Below, piece after piece: positions 50,577-59,674 of a stretch of DNA of 64,000 nt. This DNA comes from Clostridiales bacterium PH28_bin88 (lineage in GTDB: Bacteria > Bacillota > PH28-bin88): NCBI GenBank assembly GCA_000987045.1, contig LAKY01000032.1:57109-121108 (forward strand), written 5' to 3'. The translations under genes and the position numbers were made by a program. The number at the start of each line of letters is the position of its first letter. The first letter of the stretch is position 1. The notes beneath the pieces are model-generated. The model searched no databases and had not been told where the DNA came from. It saw only the letters and a program-made list of their open reading frames with translations.

Positions 50577-51203
50577 CTAATTATCCGGACCAACCGCTCC
50601 AGTGATCTCCCGGTAGGCATCCCGCACCCGCTGGAAGTCATCCCATGCAGGCCGTTTCTTGGAGGGATCCCTCAACAGGGCCGACGGGTGAAAGGTGGGC
50701 ATGATTTTGACCCCATGCTTTTCTACCCACTTCCCCCTGCCGGCGATAATGGAAAAATTTGGTTCTATCAGGGTCTTGGCTGAGATGGAACCCAGGCAAA
50801 CAATAATTTTGGGCTGAATCAAGGCTATTTGGGCCTCCAACCAGGGTAAACAGGCCTTGATTTCCTCACCGTTGGGCGGCCGGTTGGAGTTGCCCCCTAT
50901 GTAGCCGCCGCTCGCGGATCTCATGTTCTGGGGACGGCACTTCACCACGTTGCAGATATATACATTAGAACGGCCGATTTCCGCCGCGTCGAGGATGCGG
51001 TCCAGGAGCCGGCCCGCGGGCCCTACAAAAGGTATACCCTGTTGGTCTTCCTGGGCGCCCGGGCCTTCTCCTACCAGCATCAGGGGAGAGGCCGGGTTGC
51101 CATCCCCAAACACAACGGAGTGCCGTCCTTGATAAAGGCCGCATTTCTGGCAGGATCCAGCCTCGTATTCAACTTCCTTTAAGGTAGCCAATAAGTCCAC
51201 CAT
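50577..51203 (-). CDS. Iron-sulfur uracil-DNA glycosylase (family 4 type)
   Basis: Removes uracil from DNA. About 208 residues. It has the cluster cysteines in CQKCGLYQGRHSVVFGDGNP (residues about 17-20), motif 1 LVGEGPGAQEDQQGIPFVGP, AGRLLDRILDAAEI, VVKCRPQNMRS and motif 2 MPTFHPSALLRDPSKK, all typical of family 4. The ATG at 51203 is chosen; the long frame upstream (to 51491) has no family sequence and overlaps a small membrane ORF on the same strand in another frame. Confidence 0.94.
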   Translation of the reverse strand: MVDLLATLKEVEYEAGSCQKCGLYQGRHSVVFGDGNPASPLMLVGEGPGAQEDQQGIPFVGPAGRLLDRILDAAEIGRSNVYICNVVKCRPQNMRSASGGYIGGNSNRPPNGEEIKACLPWLEAQIALIQPKIIVCLGSISAKTLIEPNFSIIAGRGKWVEKHGVKIMPTFHPSALLRDPSKKRPAWDDFQRVRDAYREITGAVGPDN

Positions 51204-51289
51204 CCAGCAAACCACCCCGATGATTGTTTCGCTGCCGGGGCAAATAATCCTCCTACCTCCCTCAAACCCGCTCTTCTTGTAAAAATAAT

Positions 51290-51317
51290 TCAGGCTTACC
51301 CCGAAGCAGGGTAAGCC
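51290..51317 (-). terminator. Terminator between the small membrane ORF and the uracil-DNA glycosylase gene
   Basis: GGCTTACCC and GGGTAAGCC (51293-51317) form a 9-bp stem; on the minus strand it is followed by TGAATTATTTTTA. It would end the AOR-side transcript. Confidence 0.7.
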
Positions 51318-51393
51318 CATTATATCCGGACATATGTTGGGACATAAATCTTTTTGCTTTCCAGATGGGGTATTTTGCCAGAGTACGGTGGCT

Positions 51394-51501
51394 TTATATC
51401 TTTCCAATAATGAAAAGGAAAAGGAGAATGATGAGCAGGATCCTTCCCAATCCTCTTGCTTTAAAGAAAGGGCTAAGATCTTCCAGTTCAATGTTGTCCA
51501 T
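51394..51501 (-). CDS. Small membrane protein, 35 residues, unknown
   Basis: A short frame not usually predicted: MDNIELEDLSPFFKARG followed by a hydrophobic stretch LGRILLIILLFLFIIGKI, giving one membrane span near the C terminus. GGGAGGG lies 5 bases before the ATG. It follows the AOR gene by about 60 bases on the same strand and is closed by the hairpin at 51290, so it may be the last cistron of the AOR cluster. No family recognised. Confidence 0.6.
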   Translation of the reverse strand: MDNIELEDLSPFFKARGLGRILLIILLFLFIIGKI

Positions 51502-51559
51502 CGTCTTCCCTCCCATATGCGTTTCCTTTAACATCATATGGCAGGATCAACAAAGATGT

Positions 51560-53314
51560 TTACGAATCCCCCACCTGCGGCATGGCGCCCCAGAACTCGG
51601 GATCCCAGAACCGATCCAGGTCGGCTTCGGTGATGTCCGCGACCAGGTCAAAGGGCGGAAGTTTCTCCTGCCGGAAGAAATCGGGCAACCGGTCATGGGC
51701 GCGGGTCAGGCCGGCAGCCAGGTTAAAGGCCCGTTCACGCTTGATCACTTCCTTGCCCAGGTCCGCGATGAACCCCGGCATCAGCTCCAGCCCGTAAGCG
51801 GCGTTCAGCACGTCCACCATCAGTTGGGGCTTTTGGCCTACCGCCGGAACAACAAACATGCACATGCCCAGGGTATCGTACGCTGCTATGTTAACCTGAA
51901 CGTTCCGGGACAGCTCCATCTGTCCCTGGGGAGAGTGGTGGTTTACCGGCGCCCTTACCGTCACCCCAGCGGTATGGTCACCACCCATGGGCGACATGGA
52001 GTAGGTGACGGTCATGCCCTTGATCGCCCGGGGTTCGTGGGCTGCCAGGGATTGTCCCTTAACGGAGGGAACACGGGTCACGCCCAGGACCCTTCCCGTC
52101 GTGACAGCACCCTGGCCCAGCACCCTGCCCAGCAAGGTAGCCTCGCCGATGGTCTCAATCAGTTGGGCTGCCATCCCGGCATCGCCAAATCCCAGCACCC
52201 CGGCCTCCATGGCCACCCCCAGGGCGGCCCCCACCTCGATGACATCGGCGCCGATGTCATTACAGAGGTAGTTCAGCCGGGCAATGGCGTCCAGGTCGCC
52301 GATACAGAGGTTGGAACCCAGGAGTCCCAGGGACTCGTACTCCAGGGGCGATACCGCCGCCCGGCCGTCCGGCCCGGGGAACACGTTGGAACAGCGGATC
52401 ATGCAGTTGGTCATGCAGCTGTGGGTGGTCTTACCCTCCCCGCCCCGGTCCAAAATCAACTGCCGGAGCGCGTCCCCGTCAATTCTCTCCGCATCGTCGA
52501 ACCTGCCCAGGCTGAAGTTCCTGGTAGGCAGGCCTCCCAGAGCGTTAACAGTTGCCATGGCACCGGCGGTACCATACCGCGGGTATGATACGGCGGTCTG
52601 GGGAGTTTCCCGTAAAGCGCCGTGGAAAGCCCGGACAGCCGCCCGGAACTCGTCCGGCCGGGCGATGGGTATCCCCTTTGTCTTACCCCGGTCCGCTGCC
52701 GGGGGATCAACCACCACGGCTTTGAGCCCTTTGGAACCCATCACCGCTCCCATCCCGCCCCGCCCGCAGGCCCGGCTGGGCGTACCGTCGGCGTCATTGA
52801 CAAACACCCCGGCCACCGCCAGCAGGTGTTCACCGGCAGGACCGATGGCGATACTGGCGGTGCGGGCGCCGTACCGTTCAGCCAGCCGCTCCCGCAAGGC
52901 GTAATTGCCGAGGCCCTTGTAATCTGAGGCAGGATGCAGCTCGGCCTTTCCCGGGGCCAGGTAAAGGACGAATTGCTCTCCGGGCGCCGGCTGACCTTCT
53001 ACGATCACCGCCCTGATCCCTAACAGGGCCAGTTGTTCACCTCCGACCCCTCCCGCGTTGCTTTCCTTGGCCCCACCGGTCAGCGGGCTCTTGGCGCCCA
53101 CCGATAGCCGGGCGGAACTGCTTAAAGGCGTCCCGGCCAGGGGCCCGGCAGCGATAATCAGCTTGTTTTCCGGGCCAAGGGGATGGCACGTGGGAGGAAC
53201 CTCCTTTAACAGGACCTTGCCGATGAGGCCCCGGTTCCCCAACAGCACGTCAGCACCGGCGAGAGGTTCCCGCCGGATGCTTCTCTCATGCATGTTCACC
53301 CTGAGGATTTCCAT
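51560..53314 (-). CDS. Aldehyde:ferredoxin oxidoreductase family protein (tungsten enzyme)
   Basis: Oxidises aldehydes to acids, or the reverse, with ferredoxin, using a tungsten bis-pterin and a [4Fe-4S] cluster. About 584 residues. The N-terminal pterin domain has LIGKVLLKEVPPTCHPLGPE, LIIAAGPLAGTPLSSSARLS and ESNAGGVGGEQLALLGIRAV; the cluster region has HSCMTNCMIRCSNVFPGPDG, and ADVIEVGAALGVAMEAGVLG and VTYSMSPMGGDHTAG follow. The family has several branches with different aldehydes; the branch here is not clear. The ATG at 53314 follows GGAGG; a TTG at 53323 is in frame. It lies downstream of the iron alcohol dehydrogenase gene, 19 bases away. Confidence 0.93.
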   Translation of the reverse strand: MEILRVNMHERSIRREPLAGADVLLGNRGLIGKVLLKEVPPTCHPLGPENKLIIAAGPLAGTPLSSSARLSVGAKSPLTGGAKESNAGGVGGEQLALLGIRAVIVEGQPAPGEQFVLYLAPGKAELHPASDYKGLGNYALRERLAERYGARTASIAIGPAGEHLLAVAGVFVNDADGTPSRACGRGGMGAVMGSKGLKAVVVDPPAADRGKTKGIPIARPDEFRAAVRAFHGALRETPQTAVSYPRYGTAGAMATVNALGGLPTRNFSLGRFDDAERIDGDALRQLILDRGGEGKTTHSCMTNCMIRCSNVFPGPDGRAAVSPLEYESLGLLGSNLCIGDLDAIARLNYLCNDIGADVIEVGAALGVAMEAGVLGFGDAGMAAQLIETIGEATLLGRVLGQGAVTTGRVLGVTRVPSVKGQSLAAHEPRAIKGMTVTYSMSPMGGDHTAGVTVRAPVNHHSPQGQMELSRNVQVNIAAYDTLGMCMFVVPAVGQKPQLMVDVLNAAYGLELMPGFIADLGKEVIKRERAFNLAAGLTRAHDRLPDFFRQEKLPPFDLVADITEADLDRFWDPEFWGAMPQVGDS

Positions 53315-53332
53315 CTTCTTCAACCTCCATTA

Positions 53333-54538
53333 TTACAGGGCACTGGTCAGGATTTCGGCCATGCCCTCCACGCTAGCCCGCCGGGGATTGTTCCGCAGCA
53401 GCCGGGTTACCCCCATGGTCTTCTCCGCCAACCCGGGAATATCCTCCCCGGTAACCCCCAGATCGCGCAGGCGGGAGGTCATCTTGATATCCCGGATCAG
53501 GGACTTGACGGCGTCCACGCCCTTCTGGGCGGCTTCCTGACGTGACAGTCCCGCCGTATTCTCTCCCAACAGTACCGCTATCTCGGCAAGCTTTTCCATC
53601 CGTACCGGCAGGTTGTACTGCATCACATGGGGCAGCAGCAGGCCGCAGAGCACCCCGTGCGGAGCGTGGGTCAGGGCGCCTACCGGGTAGGCCAGGGCAT
53701 GGGCGGCACCCACCCCCGAGTTGGAATAGGCCAGGGCAGCGGTCACGCTTCCCAGGGCCATATCGTGGCGGGCTTCCACGTTCCGCCCCTGGTCCACGGC
53801 TGTCCTGAGGCTCCCGCCAATCAGCCTGATGGCCTCCCGGGCCAGGGTATTGGTCAGCTGGTTGGACCCGTGGTACAGCACTTCCTCATCGGGTTTGATG
53901 GGGAGGTATCTATAATCAATGCCGGTGAACGCCTCCACCGCGTGACAAAGCGCGTCCATGCCGGTGGAAGCGGTAATGGCCGGCGGCAGTTCCAGGGTGA
54001 GGAGCGGGTCCACCAGCGCCACCCGGGGGCGCAGGTAGTTATCGGAGATCCCGACTTTGACGTTATTGACCTCATCGGTAAGCACCGCCGAGGGGGTGAT
54101 CTCCGACCCGGTCCCGGCTGTGGTGGGAATAGCGACCAAAGGCAGTACCGGACCGGGCACTTTGGATTCTCCGAAGTAATCAGCCGGCTCCCCGCCGTGG
54201 GTTAAAAGGAGGGCCAGGGTTTTGGCGATGTCCATGGAACTTCCGCCCCCCAGGCCCACCACCAGGTCGCACTTTTCTCCCTTTACTTCCTGGTAGCCCT
54301 CGACGGCCCTGGCCACCCGCGGTTCGGGTTCCGCCCGGTCGTAGGAGACAACTCCCACCCCGGCGTCCTTTAACAACCCTTCAACCGTAGCCAAGAGGCC
54401 CGCCTTGGCCAGCCCCGGGTCGGTCACTACCAGTACCCGCGACCCGCCCAGTTTCTTGACAATTGAACCAAGCTTGTTTACAGACCCGTTGCCAAAGACC
54501 ATCTCTCCGGCGATGGCAAAACCAAAAGCGTTACGCAT
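53333..54538 (-). CDS. Iron-containing alcohol dehydrogenase (group III)
   Basis: Interconverts an alcohol and an aldehyde or ketone with NAD(P). The 401-residue protein has DLVVGLGGGSSMDIAKTLAL (about 94), IPTTAGTGSEITPSAVLTDE and the iron ligands in ITASTGMDALCHAVEAFTG (Asp, His) and VGAAHALAYPVGALTHAPHG (two His). Typical length. It sits between the DmlA-like enzyme and AOR, suggesting the chain alcohol to aldehyde to acid; the substrate is unknown. Confidence 0.95.
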   Translation of the reverse strand: MRNAFGFAIAGEMVFGNGSVNKLGSIVKKLGGSRVLVVTDPGLAKAGLLATVEGLLKDAGVGVVSYDRAEPEPRVARAVEGYQEVKGEKCDLVVGLGGGSSMDIAKTLALLLTHGGEPADYFGESKVPGPVLPLVAIPTTAGTGSEITPSAVLTDEVNNVKVGISDNYLRPRVALVDPLLTLELPPAITASTGMDALCHAVEAFTGIDYRYLPIKPDEEVLYHGSNQLTNTLAREAIRLIGGSLRTAVDQGRNVEARHDMALGSVTAALAYSNSGVGAAHALAYPVGALTHAPHGVLCGLLLPHVMQYNLPVRMEKLAEIAVLLGENTAGLSRQEAAQKGVDAVKSLIRDIKMTSRLRDLGVTGEDIPGLAEKTMGVTRLLRNNPRRASVEGMAEILTSAL

Positions 54539-54607
54539 TCTTCCCGCCTCCTTGTAGTTGCTAGTGACTGGCGACTAGCCTGCATGCTGCTGACCAAACC
54601 GGGTTAA

Positions 54608-55690
54608 TTATCTCAACTCGCTTTCGCTAAGAACAGCCCGGCAGATGGCGTCGCCCATCTCGGCCGTGGTCGCCTTACCGCCCAGGTCCGGGGTGCGTAC
54701 CTCGCCGGCAACCAGGACATTTTCGATGCTGTCCAGGACCAGCTTGGCCAGTTCAGGCTCTCCCAGGTGGTCCAGCATCAGGCTGGCGCTCCAGATCTGG
54801 CCGACAGGATTGGCGATCCCCTTCCCGGCGATATCCGGCGCCGATCCGTGCACCGGCTCAAACATGGAGGGGTAGGTTCCCTCGGGGTTGATATTTCCCG
54901 ACGGAGCCATCCCCAGCCCGCCGGCGATAGCCCCTCCCAGGTCGGTGAGGATGTCTCCGAAGAGGTTGGAAGCCACTACCACGTCGAAGGTTTCGGGCCT
55001 GCTGACAAAAAAGGAAGCAAGGGCGTCGATGTGGCTCAGGTTGGCGGCAACCTCAGGAAATTCCTGCCCAATCTCCTTGAACACCTCGTCCCAGAACGGC
55101 ATGGCGAAGTTAATCCCGTTGGACTTGGTGGCCCCGGTGAGTTTCTTTTTAGGGCGGGACGCAGCCAGACGGTAGGCGTAGCGGACCACCCGCTCCACCC
55201 CGAAACGGGTAAAGACCGAGTTCTGTACCGCCATTTCGTAAGGGGTTCCCTGGTGCAGCCTCCCGCCCATGTTGGAGTATTCACCCTCCGTGTTCTCACG
55301 GAGGACAATGAAGTCGATGTCCTCCGGGCCTTTTTCCCTTAAAGGGCTGCTTAACCCGCGCAACAGTTTTACCGGCCGCAAGTTTACATACTGCTGGAAA
55401 CCACGGCGGATCTTAAGGATCAGGTCCCAGACGGAAACATGGTCGGGTACCGCGGGGTGCCCGATGGCGCCCAGGAAAATACAGTGGTAGTTCTTCAATA
55501 CATCCAGGGCGTCGGCCGGCATCATCACCCCGTGTTCCAGGTAGTAGGCGCAGTTCCACGGGAATTCGGTAAACCGGAATGACAACCCGCCGTGCACCCG
55601 GGCGACAGCCTCCAGCGCCTTGACCCCTTCCCGGGCCACCTCCGGCCCAATCCCGTCTCCGGGGATCAGTGCGATTTCATACCTTTTCAT
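54608..55690 (-). CDS. Tartrate / D-malate dehydrogenase-like oxidative decarboxylase
   Basis: A 360-residue member of the isocitrate/isopropylmalate dehydrogenase superfamily, which oxidises a 2-hydroxy acid and removes CO2 using NAD+ and a metal. IALIPGDGIGPEVAREGVKA opens it; SVWDLILKIRRGFQQYVNLR is the loop typical of DmlA/tartrate dehydrogenases, different from LeuB. VLRENTEGEYSNMGGR, the catalytic Lys/Asp in ATKSNGI, VVASNLFGDILTDLGGAIAG and GTYPSMFEPVHGSAPDIAGK are all present. It stands in the TRAP-AOR cluster, so a catabolic hydroxy acid is likely. Confidence 0.9.
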   Translation of the reverse strand: MKRYEIALIPGDGIGPEVAREGVKALEAVARVHGGLSFRFTEFPWNCAYYLEHGVMMPADALDVLKNYHCIFLGAIGHPAVPDHVSVWDLILKIRRGFQQYVNLRPVKLLRGLSSPLREKGPEDIDFIVLRENTEGEYSNMGGRLHQGTPYEMAVQNSVFTRFGVERVVRYAYRLAASRPKKKLTGATKSNGINFAMPFWDEVFKEIGQEFPEVAANLSHIDALASFFVSRPETFDVVVASNLFGDILTDLGGAIAGGLGMAPSGNINPEGTYPSMFEPVHGSAPDIAGKGIANPVGQIWSASLMLDHLGEPELAKLVLDSIENVLVAGEVRTPDLGGKATTAEMGDAICRAVLSESELR

Positions 55691-55754
55691 TTGACTTCAC
55701 TCCAAAATCCTAAATTAATTCACCCCATGCCGGGGTGTTTTACAGCATGAAACT

Positions 55755-55810
55755 CCCGTGCCATGAGCAGCACGGCTCCTGGCGTGTATAACAGCCAAGA
55801 GCCGTCTCCC
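55755..55810. other. Intercistronic hairpin between dctM and the DmlA-like gene
   Basis: ACGGCTC (about 55782) pairs with GAGCCGT (about 55799), without a T-tract. It might lower expression of the genes downstream. Confidence 0.4.
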
Positions 55811-55837
55811 GGAATATTCAATTCCATACCAGCACAC

Positions 55838-57121
55838 CTACTTGAAGAGTCCCAGCATCGTGGGCAGCCACAGGGTGATCTGGGGAACGTAGGTAATAAT
55901 GAAAATGTCCAATACCAGGACCGCCAGGTAGGGGACCAGCATCCTGGCCATGTCCTCGATGCGTATCTTGGCGATATTACAGGTAACGAACAGGTTGATG
56001 CCCAGGGGTGGTGTCACCATCCCCACCGCCAGGTTGACGATCATCACCAGCCCGAAGTGGATGGGGTGAATACCCAGTTGCACCGCAATGGGGAACAGCA
56101 ATGGGGTCAGGATGATCAACGCCGCCGAGGTTTCAAACATGGTGCCCACGAACAGCAACAGGATGTTGACCAGGAGCAGGTAAACGAGTGGGTTGGTGGA
56201 AATAGACATAAAGGTTTCGGCGATCATCTGCGGCACCCTTTCCCGGGTCATGATCCATCCAAACAGCGACGCGTTGGCGATGATGATCATGATTATCGAG
56301 GTCGTGATCGCGGAAGAAGCCAGGATATCTTTCAGGTCTTTCACCTTGATCTCCCGGTAGATGAATAAACCTACGATCAACCCGTAGAATACCGCCACCA
56401 CCGCCGCCTCCGTGGGAGTGAATACCCCGCCGTAAATACCGCCAAGGATAATTAGCGGCATCAAAAGCGCCAGGATCGCGTCTTTGAAAGCCACCCAGGT
56501 TTCTCTCAAGGAAGCCCGCTCAGAGCCCACGTAGCCGTTCTTCCTGGAAATGAAATAGGCGACAAGCATCAGAGTGCCGGCAATCAGGACCCCGGGCATG
56601 ATCCCGGCAATAAAGATGGTGCCGATGGACTGCTCGGCCATCACGCCAAACAGTACCATGGGGATGCTGGGCGGGATAATGACCCCCAGTTCACCGGAGG
56701 AGGCCACAGTAGCCGAGGCGAAGTTGATGCCGTAACCCCGCTTGACCATCGCCGGGATGAGGATGGAACCGATGGCCGCCGCCGTGGCCGCGCTGGAACC
56801 GGAAATAGCGGCAAAAAACATGCAGGTCGCTACTGTCACCAGCGCCAGCCCACCGGTGATCCGTCCCACCAGGCAGGTGGCAAACCGGATCAGCCGGCGG
56901 GAAATACCGCCGTTTTCCATCAAGTTCCCTGCCAGGATGAAGAAGGGGATGGCCATCAGGGGGAAGGAGTCAACGGAGGCAAACATCCGCTGGGCAATCA
57001 GGGTCAACGGCACCTTGCCCTGGACGATCAGGGCCAGCGTGGAGGAAGCCCCCAGGGAAAAGGCGATGGGCACGTTCAGCAAGAAGAATACTATCAACCC
57101 CACAAACAGGAAAACTCCCAT
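55838..57121 (-). CDS. dctM: TRAP transporter large permease
   Basis: A 427-residue DctM-type membrane protein of about 12 spans that uses a sodium gradient to take up a carboxylic acid delivered by DctP. Marks: FFLLNVPIAFSLGASSTLAL, PLMAIPFFILAGNLMENGGI, ISGSSAATAAAIGSILIPAM, VIIPPSIPMVLFGVMAEQSI and VNLAVGMVTPPLGINLFVTC. The ATG at 57121 overlaps the dctQ stop (TAATG); the longer frame upstream to 57211 is not used. Confidence 0.95.
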   Translation of the reverse strand: MGVFLFVGLIVFFLLNVPIAFSLGASSTLALIVQGKVPLTLIAQRMFASVDSFPLMAIPFFILAGNLMENGGISRRLIRFATCLVGRITGGLALVTVATCMFFAAISGSSAATAAAIGSILIPAMVKRGYGINFASATVASSGELGVIIPPSIPMVLFGVMAEQSIGTIFIAGIMPGVLIAGTLMLVAYFISRKNGYVGSERASLRETWVAFKDAILALLMPLIILGGIYGGVFTPTEAAVVAVFYGLIVGLFIYREIKVKDLKDILASSAITTSIIMIIIANASLFGWIMTRERVPQMIAETFMSISTNPLVYLLLVNILLLFVGTMFETSAALIILTPLLFPIAVQLGIHPIHFGLVMIVNLAVGMVTPPLGINLFVTCNIAKIRIEDMARMLVPYLAVLVLDIFIITYVPQITLWLPTMLGLFK

Positions 57122-57597
57122 TAACGCTGCCCCCCCCATCGCTCTAGATTTACCGCCACGGTATTCATCAGCATCAGTACCGCCCCCACCGGCACAGCCA
57201 AGTAGGGCCATGACATGGGTATCTGCATCGCCGGTGAGAACTGCCTGGCGGTGACTCCGGTCATCTTAATCCCGTAGTAGAGCACCACCAGCAAGAAACA
57301 AAACGTAATCAACGATACCAGGTTGATCGCTGCCCGTTTCAGCACCGGGGGTAAAAGACCCACCGCCACTTCCATCCCGATCAGGGCTTTATTGCGCACT
57401 CCCAGGCTGGCCCCCAGGAAGGTTATCCAGACCATCAGGTACCTGGCCACCTCCTCCGACCAGGTCAGGGGGGCTTCCAGCACAAACCGGTAGATCACCT
57501 GGGCAAACACCACTACTGACATGGTGGCCAAGAGGATCACGACCACCCAGGTGACCACACGGTTGATCTGATCGATACCCTTGACAATCGTCTGCAT
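57121..57597 (-). CDS. dctQ: TRAP transporter small permease
   Basis: A 158-residue DctQ-type subunit with four membrane helices: VVTWVVVILLATMSVVVFAQ, TWSEEVARYLMVWITFLGAS (the conserved W-E-R segment), LVSLITFCFLLVVLYYGIKM and SWPYLAVPVGAVLMLMNTVA. It joins DctM at the membrane. The ATG at 57597 follows GAGAGGTG; the longer frame to 57705 is unlikely. Confidence 0.93.
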   Translation of the reverse strand: MQTIVKGIDQINRVVTWVVVILLATMSVVVFAQVIYRFVLEAPLTWSEEVARYLMVWITFLGASLGVRNKALIGMEVAVGLLPPVLKRAAINLVSLITFCFLLVVLYYGIKMTGVTARQFSPAMQIPMSWPYLAVPVGAVLMLMNTVAVNLERWGGQR

Positions 57598-57679
57598 TTT
57601 TTCACCTCTCTTGCAGATAGTGGGCGGGATGGCTTCCCGCCCACTATTGTAAGACCTCGCTTGGGTTTTCGCAATTACT

Positions 57680-58708
57680 TTACTTGGTGTTGATGATCTG
57701 GTCAATCAGGTCCTTGCCGAACTTGCTTTCAAACTGCTGGTACACTGGTTTGGTTGCTTCCAGGAAGAGGCTCTTGTCCACTTCGGTCACTACCATGCCC
57801 TTTTCCTTCAGCTTGTCTACCTGCTCGGCAGTCTGCTGGGCAATGAGATTGCGCTCATAGGCGCCCGCTTCCTTGCCAGCCTTCTTGAACGCTTCTTTTT
57901 GCTCGTTGCTCAGCTTGTCCCATGTCAGCTTGCTGATCATCAGCGGGGACGGAGAGTAGAAGTGTCCGGTAAGGGACAGGTACTTCTGCACTTCGTACAA
58001 ACGGTTATTGTAAATAATCGGGATCGGGTTTTCCTGGCCGTCCATGGCGCCGGTTTGCAGCGCGGTGAACAGCTCTGAGAAGGCCATGGGAGTGGGGTCA
58101 GCACCTAGCTGCTTGAAGGCGGCCATGTGCACCGGGTTCTCCATGGTACGCAGTTTTAAGCCTTTCAAGTCTTCCGGCTTCTTGACTTCCCGCTTATTGT
58201 TGGTAACGTTGCGGAAACCGTTTTCCCAGAAGGCCAAACCGATAATTCCGGCTTTTTCCAGTTCACCCATGAGTTTGTCGCCGATGGGGCCGTCCAGAAC
58301 TTTGTAGGCGTGCTGCTCGTCACGGAACAGGAACGGCAGGTCCACCACACCCATCAGAGGAGCGAAGCCACCGATGGGGCCGGTGGAAGACAGCACCACG
58401 TCTACGCTGCCGATCTGCATACCTTCAACCAGTTCCCTTTCCGCGCCCAGGGAAGAGTTAGCGAAAATCTGCAACTGGACTTCACCGTTAGTGTACTGTT
58501 CCACCAGTTCCTTGAACTTGACCAGTCCCAGGTGATACGGGTGGGTTTCAGCCACCGAGTGCCCGGCCTTCAGCACCAGCGGTTCCTTCTTGCCCGCATC
58601 TGGCTGCTTCCCGGCATCGCCGGCGGGCTGCTTGCCGCCACCGCCGCAACCCGTGATCAAACCGGCCACCAAAACCAAAACCAGCGCCACAACCAGAACC
58701 TTCTTCAT
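57680..58708 (-). CDS. dctP: TRAP transporter substrate-binding lipoprotein
   Basis: A 342-residue DctP-type binding protein. The signal peptide ends with lipobox LITGC, then a Gly/Lys/Pro-rich linker. Family marks: LKAGHSVAETHPYHLGLVKF, QIFANSSLGAERELVEGMQI, the carboxylate-binding Arg in LKGLKLRTMENPVHMAAFKQ, and TALQTGAMDGQENPIPIIYN. The ligand is a carboxylic acid; given panE and panB next door, a 2-hydroxy acid such as pantoate is one possibility (inference). Confidence 0.94.
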   Translation of the reverse strand: MKKVLVVALVLVLVAGLITGCGGGGKQPAGDAGKQPDAGKKEPLVLKAGHSVAETHPYHLGLVKFKELVEQYTNGEVQLQIFANSSLGAERELVEGMQIGSVDVVLSSTGPIGGFAPLMGVVDLPFLFRDEQHAYKVLDGPIGDKLMGELEKAGIIGLAFWENGFRNVTNNKREVKKPEDLKGLKLRTMENPVHMAAFKQLGADPTPMAFSELFTALQTGAMDGQENPIPIIYNNRLYEVQKYLSLTGHFYSPSPLMISKLTWDKLSNEQKEAFKKAGKEAGAYERNLIAQQTAEQVDKLKEKGMVVTEVDKSLFLEATKPVYQQFESKFGKDLIDQIINTK

Positions 58709-58719
58709 AGATGCCCTCC

Positions 58720-59634
58720 TTAATAAGTTTTTTCTATTACCTTAACCAGGTTGGCAAGAACCCGGTTATAAGGTACATTGATGTTGAGCCTTTCCGCCTC
58801 GCGAACAATGGCCCCGTTGATGGAGACGATTTCGGTTTGCCGCCTGTTCGAAACGTCCTGCAGCATTGAAGAGCGGTTGGCCGCCGTGGCCCGGCACACG
58901 CTGTGGACATGTTCTTTCGGGTTGTCCACCTCCAGCATGATGCCCTTGGCGGCCGCCACCTGTTCTACCTCCGAGACAGCAGCATCCATAATCTCCACCA
59001 GTTCGGGGTATTTCAACAGGTCGCCGTTCTGCAAGCCGGTGATGGCGGTCAGGGCGTTCACCCCCACGTTGGTCACCAGCTTGGTCCAGATCATCCCTAC
59101 AGCGTTGTGAGAGACTTCGGTTTCCAGCCCCGCTTCGTTAAATATCCTCACAACCTCTTCCATTCCCGCGGGGGCGGTGCCGGCAACCGGCCCGATATGG
59201 GTCTTACCCACGCCGGCATGGCGAATCTTTCCGGGGCCCAGCAAGGTGCATCCCTGGGAGGTAACGCCAGCCAGCACCCGCTCACTGTCCACGTGGGCAG
59301 CAATGGCTTCAATATTACCCAGGCCATTTTGCAGGGTCAGCACCAGGGTCGCGGGACCGATACAGTCCCGGACCTGCTCCACCGCCCGGGCGGTTTGAGT
59401 GGACTTGACAAAGATAATCACCAGGTCTGCTATCCCGATCTCCGCCACATCAAGAGTGGCCTTTACCGGGATGACGTGTTCTCCGTCCTGATCCACAATG
59501 GTCAGACCAAGATCATTCATTGCCCGGACGTGCTCGGGCCAGACGTCGTAAAGCCATACATCCACTCCCAGCCTGGCAAGGTAGCCGCCATAGAGGCAGC
59601 CCATAGCGCCGGATCCGATTACTGCTACTTTCAC
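58720..59634 (-). CDS. panE: Ketopantoate reductase family protein (2-dehydropantoate 2-reductase)
   Basis: Reduces 2-dehydropantoate to pantoate with NADPH, or runs in reverse. The 304-residue protein has the Rossmann start VAVIGSGAMGCLYGGYLARL (residues 3-22), LVIIFVKSTQTARAVEQV, LVLTLQNGLGNIEAI, the catalytic Lys in VGMIWTKLVTNVGVNALTAI and SSMLQDVSNRRQTEIVSING with the Ser-Asp-Arg-Glu set. Family members can act on other keto acids. It is flanked by dctP and panB. panC and panD are not in the window. Confidence 0.92.
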   Translation of the reverse strand: MKVAVIGSGAMGCLYGGYLARLGVDVWLYDVWPEHVRAMNDLGLTIVDQDGEHVIPVKATLDVAEIGIADLVIIFVKSTQTARAVEQVRDCIGPATLVLTLQNGLGNIEAIAAHVDSERVLAGVTSQGCTLLGPGKIRHAGVGKTHIGPVAGTAPAGMEEVVRIFNEAGLETEVSHNAVGMIWTKLVTNVGVNALTAITGLQNGDLLKYPELVEIMDAAVSEVEQVAAAKGIMLEVDNPKEHVHSVCRATAANRSSMLQDVSNRRQTEIVSINGAIVREAERLNINVPYNRVLANLVKVIEKTY

Positions 59635-59649
59635 CCTACCACCCCCCTA

Positions 59650-59669
59650 AGCGCTGTGATAAACTTCGC
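59650..59669 (+). repeat. Dispersed repeat family 2, copy 2
   Basis: AGCGCTGTGATAAACTTCGC in the short gap between panB and panE; related copies at 41008 and, inverted, at 41557. Confidence 0.75.
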
Positions 59670-59674
59670 CGGTA

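Noticed and set aside
51365-52588. Plus-strand open frame of 407 codons
   Set aside because: It lies opposite the AOR gene, has the His/Gln/Gly-rich make-up of an antisense shadow and no ribosome site or family match.
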